This document shows, one piece after another, positions 1-13,198 of a DNA stretch of 64,000 nucleotides. The stretch's first letter is position 1, and each line of letters starts with the position of its first letter. Made by a program: the position numbers and the translations under genes. The DNA lies in NCBI GenBank assembly GCA_033439765.1, contig JAULSN010000004.1, positions 5,714,001-5,778,000 of the forward strand. The letters run 5' to 3'. The notes beneath the pieces were generated by a model. The model did not search any database. It saw only the letters and a program-made list of their open reading frames with translations, and was not told the origin of the DNA. This DNA is from Lasiosphaeria ovina. Lineage: Eukaryota; Ascomycota; Sordariomycetes; Sordariales; Lasiosphaeriaceae.

Positions 1-3000
1 CAGATACGTAGCGTAGTTAATGAACTGTGACGCCGTATTTGTTGGAGACGAGGAGTTTCGTCGCCTTCGGGGCCGATGGATGGGGGTGGGGTGTCGAGAT
101 TGCCTTTCCGTCCAGACTCGAGACCCAGACTCTCTCGGCCGCCTCGACACAACCCTACTCTATCGGCTTGGGTGTCTTTTGCGCCATGTCTGAAAGACGA
201 TCGCCGTGACGCTCTCGCCTCGGTGTGGTTCGAAACCCCAGATCATTCCGGATGTCGACATCTGGGGGTGGCGACCCAACAATCATCGGATGACATATGG
301 ATCCTCGCGGCCTTCTAGAACTAGATGCGTTTGGTGCATTCCTCGTCTGCCGCTGCTGAGGTGAGGCAGCGTCCAGCTAATCTGTTTTTCTGTCGAGACA
401 CTGAAGGACGGCAGATGGCGCACGTCGACAGTTACCGTTGTTGGCACCTGCCAAGCCTGCCCGTCTCGTCAAACGGCGCCTGCCGGAGAAGGTTTTTTTC
501 TTCAGTTTCTCGCCCGATCCCACCGCTAGAAACCTCCATGGGTTACTTGACAGGGACCAGACCTCCATAACTGCCAAATCAGGGCAGGCGCAACCACAAC
601 CAAGGCAGGCACCATTCACCGTGACGCCTTCCAAGCCTAGCTTACAGTAGGGTCTTGCAAGGAATTGGCAATGGAAGGAGGCTGGCAACAACTTTCCTGC
701 CTTCATCTCACGAAACAGACTTTGCCTGGTTTTCGACAAAACAACAGCTTGCTATTCCGTACTCCGTATCCGCAACTTGTAGAAATTGTTCACCCATCGA
801 AATTATGGGCTCCCGTCTAGACTCACCGATGCCCTAGCATGACCAAGTTCATCCTCCAACTCAAATAAATCATCGGACTCATCTTATTCCCTCCCCTAGG
901 CCAGGCACCACGCCTCTTGATTGCCGCCCGCCCGCTGCCATGCCGTCGGTGCGAAATGCATACCTACTTTCGCCTCAAACAGCTCAGGCCATCTGGTGAA
1001 CGGTGCTGCTGCACGCGAAGACTACCTTACCTTACATAGTGAAGGCATGTATGTACTCCAATTAAGCGACGACCGCAAACCGCTGCGCGGGCACAGGTGT
1101 TAATATCTGCTGCATTGACGGTGGGCATTCGCATTTGCGGTGCCACATGACAATTTCCCGCCAGCGCTGAACCGAGTGTCGCTCGTCGAGGATCGATGCA
1201 TCCATTGTCCAAAGAACCGTCGTCGAGGACGCTCGAGATGATGTCGGCCCATTCCGAGAACAGCAAGAGAAAGGGCAAGTAACTGGCTTTGTCATGTGTC
1301 GAAATTGCGCCGCTGTCTGGCCTCTCGTGTCGATAATCGGGATTCGCTTGACGCCGCTTGTCGCTGGCCCGAGACGGCATGCAATATCGGAACGCCATAA
1401 GTCAGTCAATTATCGGCCGAGATAACGGCGAGCATGCAGCCCAGCGACTTGGACAAAAGGTTTGGTCGAGCACGTCCACGAATTGAAACAAAAAACAAAC
1501 GCCCAGGCCAATCACACAGAGTCCCCAATCTAAACACGTGCATTCGAGCTTCCTACCTGGGACCAGACCCAAAATGCAAAGCAAACCAATTGTCGAAAGA
1601 CTACGGAGTGGCCCTCCGGCACTGGGCCATTCACCTAGACAAGGAGTACGGAGTATGTGCGCACCTAAACTACCTTACCTTACTGACCTTACTATCAAGC
1701 CACTGCAAGGATTCCCATTTTTGATATTGACATCAAGATGACCATTGGGCCTCGTGTCCCAGACTGAATCTCTCAAGTCACCGACGAGCAAGGAAGGTGT
1801 TTGGTCTCTCTCTGGCTTGGCTGCTTCTTGGCCTTCGCTCCTGACATCTAACAAGCTCTTCCCCTGTCTTTGGGAAACAAGACAAGCTACTCGGAGCTGG
1901 ATCTCTCTGGCTTGGACTAAGACAAAATATGCCGCACTACCTTCAGCTTGTACCAGTATTTCTCGTCACTTGGTGGCTTCAAACCCCTCAAACACGCCTC
2001 ACTGCTCTCCCGGGACCGAGACTTGCAGGCCGTCCAGGCCAGGATGTGCGCAGAGGAGCTGCCTTTGACCGTGTTCGGTACCTAGATCGATGACGGTCAG
2101 CAAGCTCAACGGTCTTGGTTGGGGACATCCGCCATCCTCTTTGAGATTCTCGTGCATGGCGCTCGAGGCCTCGTCCCGATGGTGGCTGGTGTGGTTGACT
2201 GGTACACCGGCGGAGCGCACGGAAGGGGGGCCTCCTTCAAAGGGTCTCTCGCCGCCATGCCAAGACATATCTTGTCCTGTGCGACAACACAACTCCAAGT
2301 CTACACTTGAACGAGCGCAGACCGTGCATACATTCGGAAATGCAAGCCCCTTGGATTGCCATTTTGGGAGAGCCCATGCTCTGGCCTATTGCACTCCATT
2401 TTCACCGAGGTGACTTTTGCTCGGCCATCTCCGCGATAATTCACGACGACGTCTCCATCAAGGCTCGAGACTATTACGTATAGGACTCAACGCGTGCAAA
2501 GACACTCGCTGGCTGTCAGAAAGGCTCCGCCCAAGTTCCCCGCCCAAGTTCCCCGTTCTGCGCCACCAGATTGGCCTATTCTGAATGTGGTGGTGGACGG
2601 GTCGTCATGATCCCTGCCGCCGTAGCGCGATCCCACAACGGCCGACGGACCGAAACTCCACATGCACGCAAGATCGCACACACCCTGTTGATACCCTTGG
2701 GCGCCTCTGATTCGTAGCTCGGCCACACCTACCCCGCATCGACAGTTTGGCTCCGAAAACACCAATGGGCTTCCTCGCCCGGCGCCCAAATGGTGGACAT
2801 GTGCCCAAGACCTCGCTCCTCTCAGAGCCCGGAGCTCTCCTCGTCATTCTGCCCTGCATTGGACTCACAACTCTCACCACTCCCTCAAGCTTGAACCTGC
2901 CAGCCAGGTGATGGATGACATTACTACGCCGCACGGCCGCAGTGTGCCTCAGCACACCTGACGAAAGACGACGAGGTTAATATTCGGAATCAGACTTGAA

Positions 3001-6000
3001 GCGCGCTCTCTCCCGAATATTACACCCCTTGACTCCGTACTCCGTAAAGATTACTGCTCCTAAGAGAGGGCTGAGAGGGCCATGTTCCGTCTCCGGTAGT
3101 TCCCTTCCCCCGTGAACGCCACTTAACAGGGGGGCCCCTCACCATGATACTTGGTTGGCTGGTTGGCTGGCCTGCTCGATCTTCTACAGAAGCTTTCGAA
3201 CCTTTTTCAGTGTGTGTTGCCATGCCGAAATGTTTCATTCCGAAAGCCACAGTCCAAGGGGACAATTCGTTTTTTTTCTCCGCAATGTGAAACCAGGTGG
3301 CAGGGCAAAGGCTTTCAGCCTAGCCTCGAACGCGACGGAAGGGGCCTTGGCCAGTTCCAGGAACTGGGGTTTGCAATCACATAGCACAGCAGAATATGGC
3401 AAGCGGTGCCCTCTGCCGTCTCGTTTCTCTGCAGTCTGGCAGTTGCTGCCTCAGACGGCCCCCCGTGTGGGAGGCTTTGCGGTGGCATCGGCAGCTACCG
3501 ATCAAAAGTCTCCGCTGTACCCCGCCGCCCAGCTCCCGCCATGTGAATACAACATCGACACGACCGTCTACCAGACTGCAAAGCGGCCAACTTGATGGAC
3601 ATGCCGGTGCTCTCTGCCACATGGGTCAATTTGGCATTTTAGATTGCCTCGCCTCTGCTACACCACTTTGGGCCAGAGCTGCCTGAGGTTGGCTGGGGGC
3701 GGACAGCAAATCTTGTATATCGGTCCCGGTGCAATATATTCTCTCCTGGCGCGCCCCGCTACAGTCTACGGGATAGGGACCGCCTTTCCACACATAGTGC
3801 CAGTCGAGGAGGCGCCCCCCCCCCCAGGGGAGGCGAGACTATCACGCCGGCGGGGCCGGACCTCATCAAGCGAACGATCGACCTTCCTTTCGCGGTGAAT
3901 GACAGCAGCCCACGCAAACAGATGTGCCCCATACCAAGACCCCGGCATTGTTTCGACAGCAATAATGGAGCTCGCTAGTCAGTCGTAACTTATCAGATGC
4001 CCAAAGATGAAGAAGATTTAGCTCTGGTTTTGGCTTCACCTTCATGGCGGGTAGCCCGCGGCAGTTCGAGATGGGGCGCAAGTACCGCATATGCCCCCAA
4101 GAGACAGCGTATGCACATGTCGATGGAAAGCCAACCTACATCGCGCTTGAGAGGGCCGTGAGCTGCCTAGGCACCGTCTAGACGGGTGGGATTATAGAGG
4201 CGTGGGACGAGTGGCGATCGTATAACGGAGCCCCAGGTCCACAACGGTCCCTGAAATGCAGGTGTCAAGCAGGTACGGCGAGGTGGGAAACCTGGTCAGA
4301 AGATGACTGTGTAGTGCAACCTCATATGGCCGGTGCCCCCCATCACCATCGTCATCTATCTCCAACGCGAAAGGGTCTAGTGGCAGAGGACGGGAGCGCC
4401 TCACATGACCGGATGGCTGACCACCAATGACGGTGCTGGCTTGTCGGCTTCGACTCCGTGGCGATCAAGTCGGAAGAATGGAGAGATATGCATATTAAAC
4501 CACGTGCCAGAGGGCATGAGGAGTGGCTGGGGTGGGTTCGAGACACTCGGCTCTTGGTGTTGCCTCCAATGGCGCGGAAGGAGCCTGACAGAACCGAGAG
4601 CGTCCCGTGTGGTGTGGGCTAGAAGCCTGGGCCAAAGCGAACTGCCAGATCAAGCCCACGACACGGGTCAGACGCACTGTCGACCTCGTCGACAAGCGCC
4701 CCTAGGCATGGGGCAACGAATATCACCGGAAGTGATAGGCGGTGCTATATTGTTTTTAATCAAAACAACAATTTGCAACATGGCCCACGGTGACATCGAC
4801 AGGATACAGACGACGAGCGCCGATGTGGAAAGGCTGGGGCCAGAAGGCGACCCAGACTTCATGCCTCACGCCAACAGCTAAGCAAGCAATAACTGCTGCT
4901 TGAGGGGTGCATTGCTCGGAGGAGAGATTTGGGGCTAGAAGATGCACTAGTCAGGCCGGTAGATGGCAGCGTCTCGACCGGTGGCCCCATCCGCAGCCAC
5001 GAGAAAGCTGGTTACACGTACGGAATACCGAGATGGGCCCATGAAGTAGGTGTTTCGTGCCATGGACAATATAGACGTGGTTCGGATGGTGTCCGAAAGT
5101 GCTAATGATGACTCTAGACTATTTCTTGAGCCCGGGCCAAAAGCAGGGGGAGGGGCCGGAGGCGGGTCGAAGTCCGCTGTGCCTGAAGAGGTCAAGCGCC
5201 AAACCTCTCGTTGTTGTTTTTCACGTCTTCGACTTGAAGTCGGTGATACTTTACTCCGGCGGCCTGCCCCTGTCGGTGGCGCGTGAGCGTCTGAAGGGGG
5301 TCCCTGGAGCCCGGACTGTTGATGGGCGCGCCACACTCAAATGTGGCAGCTTGCTCCGCCTCAAGTCCCGTTCTGGCGACGGCACTTGTCGGATCTCCCA
5401 AAGCTTAAAAAGCCCAGGAGGGTGAGGGTTTTTGCGGGGAAGGAGGGTTGGGTTGTATTCCGAGTGTGCCAGTCGCTGGTTCTCTTCAGGCCAAAACGTG
5501 GGGACGCACACTCTTGGGTTGGGGCATGAGAGCCAGAATCCAACCTCGCCATCGCTCTGGTTCGGTTCCCCATATTCCCCCTGGAGGCCTGCACTTCGAT
5601 CGCCACCCACGTCCAGAAAATACGTGGCCGAAAGCAGGCGCGAAGCCAGGGGGCCTCCAACGTCGAGCCTTTTTCTCGACGGCCGGCGAGCGCCAACGAG
5701 AAGAAAACATGGCCTGGCTCGCCGGTCTAGAACGAGCGCCTCTAGAACTACAAGGATCAGCCAATTTCTCCGAGTGCGAGTCGATTCACCAGAGCTGGGG
5801 CCGTAGAATCGGTAGGTAGGGAGGCCTAGGCGCAGGTTGGTAGGTGGTAGGTGCACGCACGTCAGCGGCCTTGCACTCTACCACCGGTATTCGTACTCAG
5901 CTCATCTCTCTCTGTGTGTCGAGTCTAGACCAGCACCAGCACCAGCACCAGCACCAGCACCAGCACCGATGCAGCGCGACTCCATCGCCGTGCATGCCTT

Positions 6001-9000
6001 TGCATGCTGCCAGGCCCTCGCGCAAGGCATACACAGTACGGTGGGAAAGGGCAAGTTCCGTCCTCCGAGTGGTAGCTCTCTGCTGGCGTGCACGGCGCCA
6101 TAAGAGCAACGGCGGTGCTGTGTTCGCCGTGTCATGTTCGTCGAGCATGAAGCCAGCCTTTCCCATTCCATCGGCCGCTGGAGGGCTGAGGTGGAGGAGG
6201 TGCAGTCGACGGCATCGCGACTGACACAGTCCGCGTTTTGCGTCGGATCTGTGCCCCTGCAGCCGCCTCTTGGGCTACCCTGCCCTGGCCGTCAAACAAC
6301 CGCAAAGCCATGACCATCAGTTAGGTCTAAGGCGGGTAGCAGGGGCATCCCCGCAATGATTCTTCACCTCCCCACGTGTGCTCCGTATAACGTCACCGGC
6401 CGATCAAACGACGTTCATCTCTTCTGGGGTCGGCCCCTATCCTGGCTCTTTCGTCTGAACTTTCCATTCCTCGCCAGACCACTCAGAAGGGCGCATGACA
6501 AGAACATCTGCCAAAATACACACGTAGTTTCAAAGACTCGGCCTCCCCAGTCCGTCGCCCTTCCAGGGATTGCAAGCCACTGGCTGCATGACGGGGATTT
6601 GGAAGCCAGTGCTGGTCGCCCATTTCACTGTCCATCTTAGCATTCTTCTAGAAGCCTGCTCTTTTCATCCCCCATGCTGTCCTTGGCCCCCATCCCCCTC
6701 GGTCCCGATCCGAATGCCCTAGACTCCAGGAGCCCTGCCTCGCCCATCCGTGGGGTTGACACCGTTGACCTTTTTTTCTTCTCCACGCAAACGCTGCATC
6801 CTGCCCGCTATGACTCTCTCAACCACTTGTCCGGATTTTGGGTTCGTGTGGAGAAATGCAGAACAGAACTGTGCACTAAACGCTGACAGAGGTTTTACAC
6901 AGACTCTCTCCATCCGTCGGTTTCCCAAGTGGCTGCTTCCGTGCCGTTCCCCTTAGGTCGGAGTTTCCCGCCGCACACCGTCGAGACGCTGTGCGGCCCC
7001 GATACCCCCCATTACTTCTTTTTCGTTGCCCCTTCTGTTTCCCAGACGACTCAGTGACCCTGCTCGAGACTGCCGGCCGAGCTGGCCAGCTTCCTCTCGA
7101 GCCTCACCAGCCCTATGGGCGTTGTGCCGGTTTGGGATAGGCGGCTGTTAAATTAGGTGAGGCTCTCACCTCGTGGGAAGTGGAGCTAGACACGGCATCT
7201 CCAGACCTGATGCGTGTTTTGGATATCCGTGTGCCGATCCAATGGCGGCCACGACTGCTACCCTCTCCCGTGATCTTGGGTGTTCCGTCCACTCACAGGG
7301 GAGCCTCGTCCACGGTGACAGCCGACCGAGGGTCTTCCTCAATGCTCGCCACCGTGGGCAGCCCGTCTGAACGTGTGCTCGTGCATGCGTGTGGCCTTCG
7401 AGAAGCATCTGGCACGCCTTCCATTGCATTGTGGGCGGTTGGAATGGTTCCATCCCATCTCACCTGAAGAGACGATCAAGCCTCTCTGCCTCTCGGCCTC
7501 GACTACGGCGTGCAGGTATGATGATCTCTGCAGCCCAGCATTGCTTCCGCCCTCCCTCTTCGTCCTCTGTCGTCCATCCCCCTTCCCTCTTCCAGCGCGC
7601 AGTGTGACGGTGGGACGTTGGGACGGATGACACTACGCTCCGAGGAGGCAAGAGACGTGCAGAGGAACCGGGTCCATCCTTGCTTCATCACGGAACTGGC
7701 TGCCATCCAGATACCGAGACGACAAGTCTAATGCAAGATCCGGTGCAGCACTCTGTGCAGGAACAGGGACAGGGCCGGTTGCAAGATGGGAGATCTCTAG
7801 AACAGACGAGATCCAAGGGGTCTCGCCGCCGTCCGCTGGTGATGCAACCCACCTCGAGCATCTTCGAGAAGCCTTCCTCGTCGGGCTTGCCCCGTCTCCA
7901 GTCTGTCTCTCAGTTCTCTTCACATCAGCTGACTTGTAGCTTCACCTTGGGTGTCGGCGTTTTGCTTGGTTTCCGCTTTGGGCACGTTTGTTTCCCGTTT
8001 AGCCTCTAGCCTTCTTCAGACACAGGCTGTGAGTTGAGTTGGCGGTGGCTTCGTCGCTGTCTGGAGAGCAGCCAAGCTGGGCGGGCGCGGCAGTATAAAC
8101 CCTCCATCTCGAGTCTGAGGCGGGCGCAGCACTCGGCTGTGCTGGCTGTTTGACCTTTCCAAACCTCCCAGCCTTGTAGGCTGAAGTGGCGTCGACTGGA
8201 GCCCCAATCTCATATCAGCCTCGCGGGCAGTCCCCGCGGCTTGAAGATTTGGCTAAACCGCGTTGTAAGACACAGCCGCGTCTGGTCTTGATTGCAAATG
8301 TCGTCAGCTGAGAAGGCTCGCTGGAACAAGCACGACATGAGCCGCAAGTGTATGTAACCCGAGGGCCGCTTGGGAGAAGACAGGAGGTAGAAAGCTAGAT
8401 AGATATAAAGAACATGACGCGCCTTTCTCCATCTCTTGCTCCCTCTGCCCTCCGCACCTGCTTCCGTCACGCCACGGCATCATCGCCACCGACGCATGTC
8501 TTGGGTGAACGACACTCTCGACCAGCCGAGTCGAGCTTGTGACAAGGAACGCCGCCGACATGGACACTTGGCGATGAGGGCCAACCGTGTCGATACAGTG
8601 AGGGGGTCCTACGCCTCGGTCGTGAAAGGGAACGAGGCCGACGAACGGCTGCTACGCGGCTCGATGACACGACGTCTAACAATATGGACCACAGTGCTCA
8701 ACCGAGCTCAGGGGAAGGGACAGGGACATAAACAAGCCGGGTCTTGGTCATGAGAGGAAGAAATGGCTATGCCAACTCATTCACTCACCAACCACCAACC
8801 GGCATATCCACGACACTGGATTCATATCCTCCAACGACGGAGCTTTGCTGGCTGTCTCTGCGTCATGCAAAGTCGCAGTTCGTGTCTATCTGGCAAGACA
8901 ACAGACGACGGCCGGTGATCGAGCAGCGGCAACAGCAACGGTGGTTTATATTTTGTCTGGGGATTTTTGTTAAGGGTTAACGTGTTGACAACGACACCCT

Positions 9001-9802
9001 GGGCTGTTATCAGAGTGTTCGAGTGGTGAGTACTTGTTGGCCAACAAAGATGACTGACTGGCTGGCTGGCTCGGCTGTTTTAGGGAACGAGAGAGAGATG
9101 AGGATGAGGAGAGGAGGATAAAAAGGGGCTAAGGCTTCCGTATTGAGGACGGCAACGCTCCGGAGTGGAAGCTACCGGACGCAGCAAAAAACGAAACGAG
9201 GAGAAAAAAAAAAGATGTCCGGATTCTGGCAGAGCCTCCTCTTCTGCTTACTGAATAGGGTTGGAACAGGTAAAGTATCTAGGTAAGTAGGAAGGTCGGC
9301 GAGTAGCTGAACTCTCCTTCAGCCTCGTGCAGGAACCGCCCCCTTTTCTTTTTGCCTCGCCCCTTTTTTAGTCGGGGTTGTGGTTATTGAGAAAAAAGGG
9401 GGGGGATTTGAGTAGTTTTTTATCCTCGCGCCCGGTAGTTTGTTGCTTTCCCAAACTGGCAAGGTCGGAAGGTAAGGCTATGTAGTCTTCTCGCGATGAG
9501 TAAATGAGCTGGTCAATGCCTCGACTGTCTTTGCTACGCTGTGTGGGTTAGTCTCCGTGTAGGGTATTTTAAAGACAGTTAGGCGGGGCACACAGGGAAA
9601 GGCAAACAGACCGCCAAGTACATACATATCTAGTAACCAGTTACTTGCGCGTACGTATAGTTACAAGTAGGCTAAGGGATAGGTAATACACAGCTAAACT
9701 ATTGAGAACTAAACATAACATAGAGAATTGTCAAGTAACAAAAGAAACGGGGGGGGGGAGGAAGAAATAGAGAAGAGAAACCACCCATCCCCGTTGAGTC
9801 AA
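1..9802. other. Gene-free left arm, about 9.8 kb
   Basis: I find no gene I can support here on either strand. The longest open frames are about 200 codons or less, lack family motifs, overlap each other in several frames and mostly have no ATG. Composition is mixed, with CT-rich and GA-rich runs, a CAGCAC hexanucleotide repeat at 5931-5966, a G run at 9749-9758 and copies of TACCTTACC-like and TACGGAGTA-like motifs. TATA-like strings occur near 8090 and 8399 but have no coding sequence behind them. It could be the long upstream or untranslated region of a gene left of the window, a non-coding transcript, or a decayed segment. The sequence alone does not decide. Confidence 0.6.
5931..5966. repeat. 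CAGCAC hexanucleotide microsatellite, six exact copies
   Basis: Six perfect tandem copies of CAGCAC are visible. They lie in the gene-free left arm and would encode Gln-His repeats in one frame, but no supported gene contains them. Confidence 0.9.
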
Positions 9803-9875
9803 CGATCCACCCAGGATTCGAACCTGGAACCTCCTGATTCGTAGTCAGACGCCCTACCGATTAAGCTAGCGGACC
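9803..9875 (-). tRNA. tRNA-Arg (anticodon ACG), no intron
   Basis: The minus strand folds into a full 73-nt cloverleaf. It has a 7-bp acceptor stem with two G-U pairs, a 4-bp D stem, a 5-bp anticodon stem closing the loop CTACGAA, a 5-nt variable loop, and a T arm CCAGG-TTCGAAT-CCTGG. The anticodon ACG lies at 9840-9842; its first base would be read as inosine, decoding CGU, CGC and CGA. The discriminator base is G. There is no clear T-run terminator directly downstream. Confidence 0.95.
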
Positions 9876-11061
9876 CCGAACGAGGGAATGATGTTTCTCT
9901 CTGATTGTTTTTCGATGGAGACTCTGTTTGTGCGTTGCTCTATATTGACAGCCAGGGCATAGCTAGGGACGGTGCTCTGGTTGAGAAAGTAGGTTATACT
10001 GTGGAGGTCACGGCAGGGAATACATGCCCAGGGTTTCCCACGCCGACAGGGTTCATGGGGAACGCCTGTTTGTTGTTTCCACTGTCCACCGTTCAGGGGT
10101 CAGGGGTCAAGGGGATGGGGCTAGCTGGGAGTGGGTAGCATATGGAGAACCTATGCCATGTGCTATGGAGTTTCCTATTTTGCATGGCATTCTCTAGTTT
10201 CTCCACCGCGTCTCCCCACGGATTCCTCTCGCGGTCTGTGGCTCGCAGAGGCATGCTACGGTATGCTCGGGCCCGAGATGCCGGGTAGGTATGTATCCAG
10301 TCTTGAGTGGAATGGGATGTTTTCTGCGTTTATGGCAGGTGCTAGTGTTGTTCTAGAGTTTCTTGGGGTCCTAAGAGAAACCTGAGTGGAAACCAACATT
10401 AGGTGTGTAACTCGAAGACTCTCGAAAGAAGTTTGGCTGTGTTTGGAGAAATCAGCAGACCACTACCTACTGTACACTCCAATCCATGAATGTTTATTGG
10501 TGTGGTACTTGGAAAGGAAAAGAAAATAGCAAACAAACCGGCTAGTAAAGGGCTTTAATAGGTACTCCAAGAGAATAGATAGGCCTCTAGGATTATAACA
10601 TGGGGATTCAGATAGCTATTGCTTCACTTAGCGAAAATCCTTTGGCGAGCGTAAGATACTGAGGTCCTTTACGGAGTAGATTTTGGAATATCCCCCGCTA
10701 ATAAACATTCAGGCGTTGGATTGTACCCCGGAATGGTAAGGTAGTTGTCACAAAACGAAACTCTTACCCCCGAGTGCTCAACCGGAAACAAGTCTTCAGC
10801 ATATCTATCTGCAGTGTTAGGAAATCTAGAAAGTTTCTGACATTTACAGTAGGCATCAGGACCGTTTCTTGGCGCTGATTGTGTCTATCATGACTAATAA
10901 CGGAAATTAAAATAACCTCATGCGTTTGCCTATGATGGCTGCGCTAAAGTAAGGAACAAAAGGAAGAAGCCAAAATCTATACTTCAAACCGGTGTACCCT
11001 GGCTCCGCTCCGAAGTCTATTTCTCCAGCCCCCAAAATAGGCTTGCTTCTCTAATGGATGT
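9876..11061. other. Spacer between tRNA-Arg and HIS2, no gene seen
   Basis: This lies downstream of HIS2, which runs on the minus strand. Only short open frames occur, none with a recognisable motif. The part from about 10390 to 11000 is richer in AT than the neighbouring genes and contains a TACGGAGTA copy at 10670-10678. Part is presumably HIS2 3' untranslated sequence. Confidence 0.5.
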
Positions 11062-12166
11062 CTATCGTCTTGTCCCGGTCACGTTCGCTCCGGTATACTC
11101 CAAGCGTAAGCTCGCGCGGAACTCGGCAATGGGGACGCTCTTTTCCGTGAGTGCCGCCTTGGCCTCGCCCGAAGTACCGGGGTGGGGGGCCCGCTCTAGC
11201 GTCCATACCTCCTTTACGCTAAGGCTCTCGAGATAGTCGAGGCCGCGGGCGTAGTTGGTGGCAACTTGGGCAATGCCGTGGCTGTCGTCGGAGAAGGTAA
11301 ATTTGCCTCCGGCTCTCAGCCACTCCTAAAACAAGGAAACGAAAAGTCAGACAACGAAAAGGGGCGAGGTAGAGAGATAGTTGCGAGTCAAAAGCTCACC
11401 TCTGCGATGGGCCTAGCCGGGTAGGGCTCGTCGAGCCCCTTGCGCAGGGCGCTGGTGTTGCACTCGAGCCAGCCACCGTAGCTAGCAACGAACTCGAGGT
11501 TGCGCACAACCTTGTCCCAGACGCGGCCGCCAGCCCAGGCCTGGAGGGGGCGAGCGGGCTCGTCGCTCAGCAGGCGGATGAGGTCAAAGTGGGCGACGAC
11601 ACGGGGCTTGAGGGTGCGCAGCATTTCGAGCTGTTCGTCGTAGTACTTTTCGTAGAGCAGCTCCTCGGAGCCTCCGGCGGCGTCCCGGGCGCGGGCATAG
11701 TGGGCCTTGTCGAAGTCGATGGGCACGCCGGCCGTATGGTGGACCGAGCCCAGGAAGTAGTCGATGCAGGCGGGCTCGGCATAGGCCTTGACGATGTCGC
11801 CGTAGGCCGGGCGGATCCACTCGCCCTCGATGCCGATGAGGATGTGGATCTGGTCGGCGTATTTTTTCTGCAGCCGCTGCGCTTCGACCAGGTACGAGCT
11901 GTGGCGCGGCGCGAGCTCGGCGAGGGAGGCGTGCGGATCAGACTCAAGCTGGAGCGCGTGTTAGCCTCAGAGAAAGGTAGAAAGATATGCCAGGCGATAC
12001 TGACTTCCTCGGGGTACAGGTCCGACAGCTCAGTCCGGGGCATGTGCTCGGTCAGGCCCATGGTCTTGTAGCCAATGCGAATGGCGTGCTGGACGATGTC
12101 CTCGAGCTGGTCCTTGGCATGGCCGGGGCAGAACTGCCCCGAGTGCGAATGCATTGTGAAAGCCAT
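11062..12166 (-). CDS. HIS2: Histidinol-phosphatase (PHP family)
   Basis: This enzyme removes phosphate from L-histidinol phosphate to give histidinol, the penultimate intermediate of histidine synthesis, in the cytosol. Joining three exons (12166-12005, 11948-11400, 11325-11062) gives 324 aa, close to the yeast enzyme. Metal-binding PHP motifs are in order: MHSHSG (H6, H8), LTEH (E40, H41), GIEGEW (E95), GSVHHTAG (H124, H125), AHFD (H174) and SDDSHG (D251, H253). The ATG directly precedes the MHSHSG motif, as is usual in the family. The intron 2 donor is GTGAGC and its acceptor TTTTAG; the intron 1 donor is the weaker GTCAGT. All junctions preserve frame between codons. No other histidine gene is nearby, as expected in fungi. 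Confidence 0.93.
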
Positions 12167-13198
12167 GGCTTGGGTTTGGTAGGTGAAGGCGTTGTGTGTT
12201 TAGCAGTGATAGCTAGGTACCTAACCTACCTACGGATGTAGGGAAGATAGATATCTACCTAAGGTAGATAAGATATGTAGACTCGAGGTGGGGCGGGTCC
12301 ACGGCAACTGGAAGCCAACGAAAAGAGTCAGTCAAATAAACCATGATGCCCCAAATTCGAGTGCAGGGATACGAACTTATGTAGAAAAGAATGCTAGAGG
12401 TCCAATCACTGCCTGGCGTTTGATATCGTCCAAGAAGAGACAAAAAAGTGAGGTAAGGTAATCATGGTTTTCTGAAACAGCTAGGTTGGGTTGGTGGTTG
12501 TGAGGCCATTTTGGCGGGTTTGCTGCCCACGTTTTCGGCAATTCCCTGGCATTCTTGCAATTTTTTGCGCTTTGGCGACGGGAACAAATCAACGCAGAGC
12601 AGACAGCCACGTTACCGTCCGGTCTTTGCTGCATTGCTGCTGTGGTCCTGACCGCTTTTAACGCGCACGTGTGAAGAGTCACAGTTAGAGTTCAGGCTGG
12701 GCCTGGCACTGGATCCCATCCGACAACATCCGCGAGGAAGGCAGGAACAGCCCTCCCTAACGTTGACCGCAAACATTCTTTACCATGGGTAAGACTAGAC
12801 GGAAAGAGAAACAACCGGGCTACTGATCAAAGGCCCAAACGAAGTAACAGTGCCTCTGCTGTACCTCAGCTAGTTCCAACCACACGCCACTTCTGCAATT
12901 GAGGAAGTTGATCTCAAAGTCGGGCCTACCAAAACTCTTCTCCGCCGCTGTGGCAGAGTCCCTATCGCAATGCGACATGCGCCTCTGCCGCAGAATGCGA
13001 CTTGGCACATCCGATCCAACGCAAACCCCGCTCCAGTCCAGAACCGGTTCATCTTCAACGGATATTATTCCCATAGTCACTCGTTAGCAGTTCAATGTCT
13101 CGACAGTCACAGAAGGGGGCCCCTGCCCCAAACTTCCCCCCTAAATATACGCCCACACCGTTCAGCTGCCGGCCTGCATCACGCAAAACACCGTCAAC
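12167..13198. promoter_or_regulatory. Shared upstream region of HIS2 and the formamidase gene
   Basis: The two genes diverge from this 1-kb spacer, so it should hold both promoters. Visible elements are a cluster of TACCT and AGGTA motifs at 12212-12272, including the near-palindrome ATCTACCTAAGGTAGAT, and an AT-rich string CTAAATATAC at 13141-13150, about 50 bases before the formamidase ATG. I see no convincing TGACTC-type general-control site by eye. Site assignment is inference. Confidence 0.4.

Noticed and set aside
296..325. String resembling a cloning-vector polylinker (GGATCC ... TCTAGAACTAG)
   Set aside because: Only short restriction-site-like pieces match, and they are interrupted by other bases; the flanking sequence is not vector.
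5251..5856. 201-codon minus-strand open frame in the left arm
   Set aside because: No ATG-linked motif, low-complexity Arg/Pro/Ser composition, and equally long frames overlap it on the other strand.
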